The position numbers were made by a program, and so were the translations under genes. The notes below the pieces were generated by a model. The model did no database searches. It was not told the DNA's origin and saw only the letters and a program-made list of their open reading frames with translations. A stretch of DNA of 26,941 nt from positions 1-26,941 of IMG/VR virus record IMGVR_UViG_3300007344_000188; one strand, written 5' to 3'. The DNA is from a virus. Of this stretch, positions 22,303 to 26,941 are shown piece by piece (within the stretch, counting starts at the first letter, position 1; each line of letters begins with the position of its first letter).

Positions 22303-23873
22303 TATATTTCTACCTCTTGTTCATAATCAGGTGGTATTTCTTTACCACTATCAGCTATTGTCATTGTTTTAATTCCACTATCAGCAATAACTGCAAAGTT
22401 TTCATCTAACACTTCTACTCTAAATTCTCTATCCGTACCAGGACCAGGCAATACCATAGGTACAAAATAAGTATCCCAGTCTGTACCTGGAGTTCCATCT
22501 TGTCCTGTTTTTAATGCAATTTCATCTATGTTAGCACTACTATCTAATGCGCTATTTACATATAAAGGTGATATTGCTCCACCCCATACTCTTAAAAAAC
22601 CATATCTATTATTAAATCCATTGATATTATTATTATTTAAATTTACTTCTAAATACACATTACTATACGATAATCCGCTTGTAGTTGCACCAGTACCAGT
22701 ATCTTTCCAATCAATAGCAGTAGTGTTTGTTCCATTACTATTATCCCAAAAAGCAATATGTGTATTTGGAGTAGAACTGTTTAATAAAATATCTACTCCT
22801 TCAGTAACACTATCTTTTACACCATCATTTACTACTTCTCCATCCCAATAACCATAAGAAGTTTCTGCTGTAGCATTGTATGCCTTCCAATGATGTTTTC
22901 CACCTTCTTTTAAATCAGTATGCATTAAAAATATCCAATCTTCATCTTCACCTTGTTGTTTAAAATACCAATTTAATCCTATAATTCTATCATCACCTAA
23001 TCTATGACTAGCATCTGTTGTAATAGTACTACTAGTACCCATAGGAATAAATACTTGAAACATTACTTGTTCTTCATAAAAGTTTGCTGTGGTTTCTATT
23101 TCATTTAAAGCATCATCATAAATAACACTTAAAGCTGATTCTTGGTCGCCTTCATAAATAAAGGTACATCCAAAACTATAATTACCACTCCATTCTCCAC
23201 CTTCAGTTGTCCAATATCCTAATATTAATTTTTTTTGTGTACCATTACCTATAGTAGTTGCATCAGGATTTGCACTAGATAAGTCTACTAAATTAAAATA
23301 ATCATCACCTATTAAATTGGTTACAGGTAATAATCTTTGGTCTCCACTAGACCATTTGTTAATATCGTGTAAGTTTGTAGTTCCGTGTTGATTTGTCCAA
23401 AATAAATCATTGTCTATATATCCAAACCATTTACTTCTTTCATTGTGTCCAGCATCTCCTATACGCAACATACCATCAGCATAATAATAATTTGCTTTAA
23501 TGTTTCCTAAAAATGTTATTTCTTCTGAACTAAATCCAGGACTTGCATCATTATTTACTTTATCACGATAATATAAACGTACTTTTGTATTTGCTTTATC
23601 ATATATTGCTAACCAATCTTCAGAAGTTTTTGTTTCTGCATTATTTACGTCAGTAGAAAAATAATGTAATCCATAACCTGGTTCTATATCAGCCGTAAAC
23701 TCATTATAATTGACTGCTGTGTTCGTATTATTACCAATACCAACTAATCTACCAATTCTATGTACAGACACTCCTGTAGCTGATTTTAAATCAATATCAC
23801 GAATATCTTTTGCATCAGAATGGTCGTTTAAACCTCCGTGAAACCCTAATATTCTATATTCTTTTTTAGGCAC
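22302..23873 (-). CDS. Tail-type structural protein, 523 aa (GTG start)
   Basis: The start is GTG at 23873, overlapping the holin stop by eight bases. AAAGG lies upstream and no nearby ATG gives a better N-terminus. The opening RILGFHGGLNDHSDAKDIRD is the standard beginning of podovirus tail tubular/stabilisation proteins (F-x-GGLN...P-x-x-I-x-D-x-E-L). The rest is beta-rich with many Asp, Asn, Gly and aromatic residues (KWFGYIDNDLFWTNQHG; WEDTG-like turns; LGYWTTEGGEWSGNYSFG), and repeats of blade-like units. The C-terminal 80 residues (VLPGPGTDREFRVEVLDENF) look like an Ig-like domain. It likely forms part of the tail with the following 399-aa protein. Confidence 0.65.
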   Translation of the reverse strand: MPKKEYRILGFHGGLNDHSDAKDIRDIDLKSATGVSVHRIGRLVGIGNNTNTAVNYNEFTADIEPGYGLHYFSTDVNNAETKTSEDWLAIYDKANTKVRLYYRDKVNNDASPGFSSEEITFLGNIKANYYYADGMLRIGDAGHNERSKWFGYIDNDLFWTNQHGTTNLHDINKWSSGDQRLLPVTNLIGDDYFNLVDLSSANPDATTIGNGTQKKLILGYWTTEGGEWSGNYSFGCTFIYEGDQESALSVIYDDALNEIETTANFYEEQVMFQVFIPMGTSSTITTDASHRLGDDRIIGLNWYFKQQGEDEDWIFLMHTDLKEGGKHHWKAYNATAETSYGYWDGEVVNDGVKDSVTEGVDILLNSSTPNTHIAFWDNSNGTNTTAIDWKDTGTGATTSGLSYSNVYLEVNLNNNNINGFNNRYGFLRVWGGAISPLYVNSALDSSANIDEIALKTGQDGTPGTDWDTYFVPMVLPGPGTDREFRVEVLDENFAVIADSGIKTMTIADSGKEIPPDYEQEVEI

Positions 23874-24237
23874 TTCTTTTTACCTTTTCAAATGAGCGCA
23901 TTCCCCCAAGACCGAGCATACCTAAAAGTACAGTAGTTAGTGTACCCATATCAAAGGTTGGTAATACAATTTCATTTCCAAAACTATATAAAATAAATGT
24001 TAGTAAAGGTTGTAAAATATAATGATATGCTAATGCTGTGGCACAAATCCAGCCCGTAAAGGGGCGCCAGCCCGCAACAAAAATGCTAGTATGACCAGCT
24101 TCTACTTTATTTACTTCCATTTGTGCTTTATTAATTTCAGAAATTAAATCAGCTTTTTCCTGTTTGTCTAAAGTAAATCTATCAACATTGTCTGCAACTT
24201 TGTCAATAATTTTACCTACTAAATCTAATCTAGGCAT
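23866..24237 (-). CDS. Holin of the three-helix (GTA/3TM) family
   Basis: The protein has 123 residues. It opens with a charged helix (DKVADNVDRFTLDKQEKADL), followed by HTSIFVAGWRPFTGW, the signature before the first membrane segment of this holin family. Three hydrophobic segments then follow: about 55-72, 74-90 and 97-113 (TTVLLGMLGLGGM). The tail is basic. Holins collect in the inner membrane and open it for the endolysin at the end of infection. No endolysin is found in the window. The region coding for GWRPFTGW (about 24050-24080) is strikingly GC-rich compared with its surroundings. The ribosome site is weak. It follows the thioredoxin-like and membrane/coiled-coil genes, together a likely lysis cassette. 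Confidence 0.8.
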   Translation of the reverse strand: MPRLDLVGKIIDKVADNVDRFTLDKQEKADLISEINKAQMEVNKVEAGHTSIFVAGWRPFTGWICATALAYHYILQPLLTFILYSFGNEIVLPTFDMGTLTTVLLGMLGLGGMRSFEKVKRSA

Positions 24238-24259
24238 AATCTACATCCACATTCACAAT

Positions 24260-24658
24260 TCATTGACCAATCTCCCTGCGTATATTATTTAATATTTCAT
24301 CCTTAGTAAATTTCATACTTAAGTCTGCTTCAAATCGTTTTACTTCTTTACCATATTCAAATATGATAATAGTAGGCACTACTTTAATATCCCATTCTTT
24401 TTGGATTACAGCACCGATTTGTTTATTAGATAAATCAACATATCCAGTATAGCAACGTTCTAATTCTTCAATAGGTACTTTATTTTGCCAATTCCAAGTT
24501 GCATTAATTTCTATAACAGCACAAAATTCATTCTTCATCAATTGAATTTCTTCAAAAGAATCAAGATTAACTGATTGCGCCGATAAAGAAGACAAGGAAG
24601 CATATAAAGCAAAACCATACGACAAGAGTCGTAATATAATATTGTCTAACTTTTTCAT
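24260..24658 (-). CDS. Exported thioredoxin-fold protein lacking CXXC, 132 aa
   Basis: Residues 5-28 (NIILRLLSYGFALYASLSSL) form a signal peptide or membrane anchor ending in SAQS, so the protein probably acts in the periplasm or at the membrane. The rest follows the thioredoxin fold: a strand CAVIEINATW (46-55), a helix with ELERCY, a strand around GYVDLSN, then VVPTIIIFEYGKEV (93-106) with the cis-proline P95. Where thioredoxins have WCxxC, this protein has WNWQN (55-59), so it cannot do normal disulfide exchange. It may bind host proteins or act as a chaperone. AGGAAA precedes ATG 24658. It lies between the coiled-coil membrane protein and the holin. Confidence 0.7.
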   Translation of the reverse strand: MKKLDNIILRLLSYGFALYASLSSLSAQSVNLDSFEEIQLMKNEFCAVIEINATWNWQNKVPIEELERCYTGYVDLSNKQIGAVIQKEWDIKVVPTIIIFEYGKEVKRFEADLSMKFTKDEILNNIRREIGQ

Positions 24659-24670
24659 CTTCTATTTTCC

Positions 24671-24964
24671 TCATTTGTTCATATCCAGTAGAGTTTTATT
24701 AATCATTTTAGTATCTTCTTTAATATCATCTACTTTTTCTTCAAGTTTCTCTACTTTCTCCTCAGTATTCATTATGCTATTACGAATCATCTGGTCTTTT
24801 AAATCATACTCTGTTCTAGATACTGGTGGTTCTGGCAACTCTTTTGCTTCTTGTATATCAGCTTGTAGAGAAAACCACATACCTACTAACATAAATATTG
24901 ATACTGCTAGTGATATTAATGTTTCTATGCTCAAAGTAAATTTAGTTTTTTTATCTAATTCCAT
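24671..24964 (-). CDS. Membrane protein with C-terminal coiled coil, 97 aa
   Basis: One membrane segment lies at about 11-33 (LSIETLISLAVSIFMLVGMW). A Pro-rich hinge follows (LPEPPVS, 43-49), and then a charged coiled coil at about 55-95 (EEKVEKLEEKVDDIKEDTKM). This is the build of an inner-membrane spanin (i-spanin) or a holin-associated protein, with the coiled coil in the periplasm. No matching outer-membrane lipoprotein (o-spanin) is visible nearby, so this is not settled. The start ATG 24964 follows AGGA. The gene precedes the thioredoxin-like gene, its stop lying 12 bases before that gene's start, and forms part of the presumed lysis group. Confidence 0.65.
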   Translation of the reverse strand: MELDKKTKFTLSIETLISLAVSIFMLVGMWFSLQADIQEAKELPEPPVSRTEYDLKDQMIRNSIMNTEEKVEKLEEKVDDIKEDTKMINKTLLDMNK

Positions 24965-24997
24965 ATTCAGTCCTGCTCCGATTTAGGTGTTTAAGTA

Positions 24998-25015
24998 GGG
25001 GAAAATAAATTCCCC
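24998..25015 (-). promoter_or_regulatory. GC-paired hairpin between small ORF and lysis genes
   Basis: GGGGAA (24998-25003) and TTCCCC (25010-25015) form a six-pair stem, four pairs of it G-C, with a six-base AT loop. The C run extends to 25018. It lies in the 59-base gap before the membrane/coiled-coil gene. No T-run follows on the - strand, so it is not a standard terminator. It could be an RNA stability or processing point separating tail-fibre and lysis messages. Confidence 0.35.
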
Positions 25016-25023
25016 CCCACTTT

Positions 25024-25200
25024 CTATTTGCCTTCTTTCTTGGCTGGAGGTACAACGCTAAACCCTTGTTGTAACAAGCTGTTTATATAGTTGTATGTTC
25101 CACGTAATTCAGCAATTTGCGCTTCAATTACCCTTAATTGTTCTTGTAAATTAATAGGTTCTTGAACTACTTCTTTTACTGTTTCATTTTCTTTAGCCAT
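25024..25200 (-). CDS. Hypothetical protein, 58 aa, tail/lysis boundary
   Basis: This short gene has ATG at 25200 with a very good AAGGAG six bases upstream and a TAG stop at 25024. The 58-residue product begins MAKENETVKEVVQEP and continues as a helix (LQEQLRVIEAQIAELRG) with heptad-like Leu/Ile positions, then INSLLQQGFSVVPP and a basic end. I do not recognise a family. The strong ribosome site, codon use like its neighbours and an exact fit between two gaps support a real gene. It may be a small fibre-associated or chaperone-like coiled-coil protein, which is a guess. Confidence 0.7.
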   Translation of the reverse strand: MAKENETVKEVVQEPINLQEQLRVIEAQIAELRGTYNYINSLLQQGFSVVPPAKKEGK

Positions 25201-25221
25201 TTTTTCTCCTTATTTGCTATT

Positions 25222-25246
25222 AAAAATATATTCAAATTTATTGAAT
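25222..25246 (-). terminator. AT-rich hairpin followed by T-run after the fibre genes
   Basis: On the - strand ATTCAA (25246-25241) pairs with TTGAAT (25235-25230) over a five-base loop, and ATATATTTTT follows. This resembles a weak intrinsic terminator between the 89-aa gene and the 58-aa gene. The stem has only two G-C pairs, so strength is doubtful. The same 68-base gap (25201-25268) also has TTGGAT, 17 bases, TAAATT as a possible promoter. Partial transcription separation of fibre and lysis genes is inference. Confidence 0.3.
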
Positions 25247-25268
25247 TATTAAATACTATCCAATTGAT

Positions 25269-25538
25269 TTATGGTGGTGGTTCTCCTCCACCGTCATCGT
25301 GACCAAATCCTAACACTTCACTAATAGCATGTGGTGGATTTGCAGTTGCTGGTATAGCGTCAGGCATAGTATCACAAGGACCACCTAGTGAACCAAAAGT
25401 GTGAGTTATACTTCCACCACCTGCACCTGCAATTAATCCGCCAAGACTATATCCACTTGCACTAGCATTACAATCAGTTGCTTCTCTAATGTGTGCATAA
25501 ATACCTACATTACTTAATGGTATGACTGGTAAAGCCAT
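25269..25538 (-). CDS. Small Gly-rich structural-type protein, 89 aa
   Basis: The product opens MALPVIPLSNVGIYAHIREA and contains a Gly/Ala/Ser-rich centre (YSLGGLIAGAGGGS, about 30-43) and a His/Asp/Gly/Pro-rich end (GHDDGGGEPPP). The MALP opening, an ISLxDI-like motif and the S-L-x-x-L-x-x-G-A unit recall the short repeat proteins placed near tail fibres in many marine phages. I therefore suggest a fibre-associated virion protein, with modest confidence. Two cysteines (C23, C55 region) could pair. The start lies three bases after the previous stop. One of only two CATG sites of the window lies in it (25328-25331). Confidence 0.6.
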   Translation of the reverse strand: MALPVIPLSNVGIYAHIREATDCNASASGYSLGGLIAGAGGGSITHTFGSLGGPCDTMPDAIPATANPPHAISEVLGFGHDDGGGEPPP

Positions 25539-25540
25539 TA

Positions 25541-25792
25541 TTATTCAGCGTCTCTAATTGCTATCATATCTGCAAGTTCTGCTTCACATAATGCTAAGTC
25601 AGCTTCTAATCTTGCTTTGTGTGCTTCACAATCAGTAATAGCTTGGTCAACCATTTTATTTTCAGTCCAATCAAGCACTTCTACATCTGCACCATTTAAA
25701 TCTTGTACAGTTCTTGTATGTTTGATTTGAATCATTTTTGGTGAATCAGCTACAACTTGTTCAGGTGTATATTCTGATATTACTTTAGCCAT
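25541..25792 (-). CDS. Small coiled-coil protein next to tail fibre, 83 aa
   Basis: The first half is a small mixed domain (ISEYTPEQVVADSPKMIQIK, then ADVEVLDWTENKM). The second half is one long acidic helix with Ala/Leu/Glu heptads (HKARLEADLALCEAELADMI). Short proteins like this often follow fibre genes in marine phages and may be chaperones or minor fibre parts. No family is named with certainty. The ATG at 25792 overlaps the end of the fibre gene by eight bases (ATGGCTAA), so translation is coupled. Confidence 0.65.
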   Translation of the reverse strand: MAKVISEYTPEQVVADSPKMIQIKHTRTVQDLNGADVEVLDWTENKMVDQAITDCEAHKARLEADLALCEAELADMIAIRDAE

Positions 25793-26941
25793 TTAACTTC
25801 TCCTTCAGTTCGTTTATTTGTTGTTGTTGTTCTTTAATTGCCTCTATTAATAAAGGAATCATTTTTTCATATTTAACTGCTTTGTAGCCACTATCTCTTG
25901 TTGCTACTACTTCAGGTAAAACTTCTTCTACTTCCTGAGCTACTACACCTACATCATGTCCTTCGTAAGTATCTTGCTTGTCATTCCAATCAAATTCGTA
26001 TCCAGTAATTTTTTGTAATTTTTCTAATGAATTACTAATTGGTTTTAAATTATCTTTTAATTTTTTATCAGATGAATAATAAGCTATAACATCTGCAGTT
26101 GCTCTTGCATTGCCGCTTTGGTCAACTTGAAACAATAACGTACCACCAGTTAAAGTAGTGCTATGTTGTCTAATATCAAACGTACTAGCAGCATCATTGT
26201 TATTACTATCTAAATTAATAGTAACATCATCATAACTATTTATAATTAAATTATCACTATCACAAACAATAGCGTGATTATTATTGCTTCCATAATTTTG
26301 TCTATCCCAAGTAAATTGTATTTGTCCTACTTTTTTTATTGATGCACCTTGAGCAACACCGTCGTTTCTTAATACTAAATCACCAGACTGGTCAAAACTA
26401 AACATCCTAGTTCCACCTATACTCCATTTATGTTCACCAGCGTTTCTATTAATATCATATCTCATAAACCCAGTACCAGAATTATCGTAATATGCTAATT
26501 TTGCATTTTCATATTCATTGGCACCAGGAACATTGCTACCGCCCATAAATTGTAATCCAGGAGTATAACCACTTCCTCCGTGATTTATATAAATATCATC
26601 AGCACTATATAAACCATAAGCACCAATTAAAACCTTTTGTCCACTTGCACTAAATCCTATAGTGTTTGCAGCTGGATGATAAATACCACATTGGTCGTTG
26701 TAATACCAAGTATAATCAGGTGTTGCAGAAGTTGAATATCCGTTATTAGCTCTTATAAATGGTTTAGAGTTATTATTAATTGGTCCAACAACAAGTGTAT
26801 TAAAACTTCTATTTGTAGAACCAAATCTAAAAGTTTCAGCACTATCAGTAATAGTGCTTATATAAGTATCTGTAATATCTATTCTATCAGCAGTACTTTG
26901 TGCTCTTCTTAAGCTTAAATCTTCATTATAAGACTCAATAA
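25785..26941 (-). CDS. Tail fibre with C-terminal S74 peptidase/chaperone, partial
   Basis: The frame is open from the stop at 25785 to the window edge, so the N-terminus is missing and at least 384 residues are present. An internal ATG at 26546 is not the true start, because 131 fibre-like codons precede it (for example DYTWYYNDQCGIYHPAANTI, followed by a G-F-S-A-S-G turn). The middle is beta-rich with repeats of the type G-D-L-V-L-R-N. The last ~100 residues are an intramolecular chaperone auto-processing (S74) domain: SSDKKLK at about 26056-26076 with the catalytic serine, then YEFDW, GHDVGVVAQEVEEVLPEVV, KYEKMIPLLIEAIKEQQ and a final coiled coil. Such domains trimerise the fibre and then cut themselves off. 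The fibre should recognise the host surface. Confidence 0.88.
   Translation of the reverse strand, partial: IESYNEDLSLRRAQSTADRIDITDTYISTITDSAETFRFGSTNRSFNTLVVGPINNNSKPFIRANNGYSTSATPDYTWYYNDQCGIYHPAANTIGFSASGQKVLIGAYGLYSADDIYINHGGSGYTPGLQFMGGSNVPGANEYENAKLAYYDNSGTGFMRYDINRNAGEHKWSIGGTRMFSFDQSGDLVLRNDGVAQGASIKKVGQIQFTWDRQNYGSNNNHAIVCDSDNLIINSYDDVTINLDSNNNDAASTFDIRQHSTTLTGGTLLFQVDQSGNARATADVIAYYSSDKKLKDNLKPISNSLEKLQKITGYEFDWNDKQDTYEGHDVGVVAQEVEEVLPEVVATRDSGYKAVKYEKMIPLLIEAIKEQQQQINELKEKLNG

Noticed and set aside
24671-24964. Complete spanin pair
   Set aside because: Only the inner-membrane-like part is seen. No lipoprotein with a lipobox was found overlapping or next to it.
26546-26546. ATG at 26546 as the start of the tail fibre
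   Set aside because: The frame stays open to the window end with fibre-like sequence, so the true start lies outside.
1-26941. CRISPR array, integrase/attachment site or insertion sequence
   Set aside because: No regularly spaced repeats, recombinase gene, transposase or terminal inverted repeats were seen.

Overview
The window is a 26.9 kb piece of a tailed double-stranded DNA phage genome, with no sign of bacterial chromosome. It is very AT-rich (roughly one third GC by eye), densely packed, and most genes have clear Shine-Dalgarno sequences (GGAGG/AAGGAG). TAA, TGA and TAG all act as stops, so the standard bacterial code applies. The composition, the self-cleaving (S74) tail fibre and the three-helix holin fit a marine podovirus-like phage of an AT-rich, Shine-Dalgarno-using host, for example a SAR11-like alphaproteobacterium. 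The host is inference. No portal, capsid, terminase, DNA polymerase, primase or integrase lies in the window, so it is a fragment.

Layout: positions 36-6014 on the + strand form one tight early/replication operon. It holds small hypothetical proteins (two with zinc-ribbon cysteines), a radical-SAM protein of the spore-photoproduct-lyase type, a D12-class adenine methyltransferase with a clamp-binding-like tail, a DnaB-type replicative helicase, a RuvC-like Holliday junction resolvase and a coiled-coil protein. A 64-nt convergent junction (6015-6078) separates it from the late genes, which run right to left on the - strand from the window end to 6079. In transcription order these are: tail fibre with C-terminal S74 peptidase/chaperone (N-terminus off the window), two small fibre-associated proteins, a 58-aa ORF, a membrane/coiled-coil protein, a thioredoxin-fold protein lacking CXXC, a holin, two adjacent tail-type structural proteins, a small structural protein, three internal/ejection-type proteins, a giant 2946-aa protein and a 902-aa partner.

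Main result: the 2946-aa protein carries the two signatures of a multisubunit-type (double-psi beta-barrel) RNA polymerase on one chain. The first is a beta-like segment with two spaced lysines (K1774, K1803). The second is a beta-prime-like segment with R-x-P, a serine, and an Asp triad in the form DFDID (D2122, D2124, D2126). This is the pattern known from the giant virion-packaged RNA polymerases of crAss-like phages. Its place directly after ejection-protein genes and its hydrophobic Gly/Ala-rich N-terminus suggest that it is packaged and injected to transcribe the early genes.

Second result: by a complete eye scan the window has no GATC, and CATG only twice, both in the tail-fibre cluster, although roughly 80 of each would be expected by composition. 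That points to strong past selection by restriction, and it makes the target of the phage's own methyltransferase an open question.
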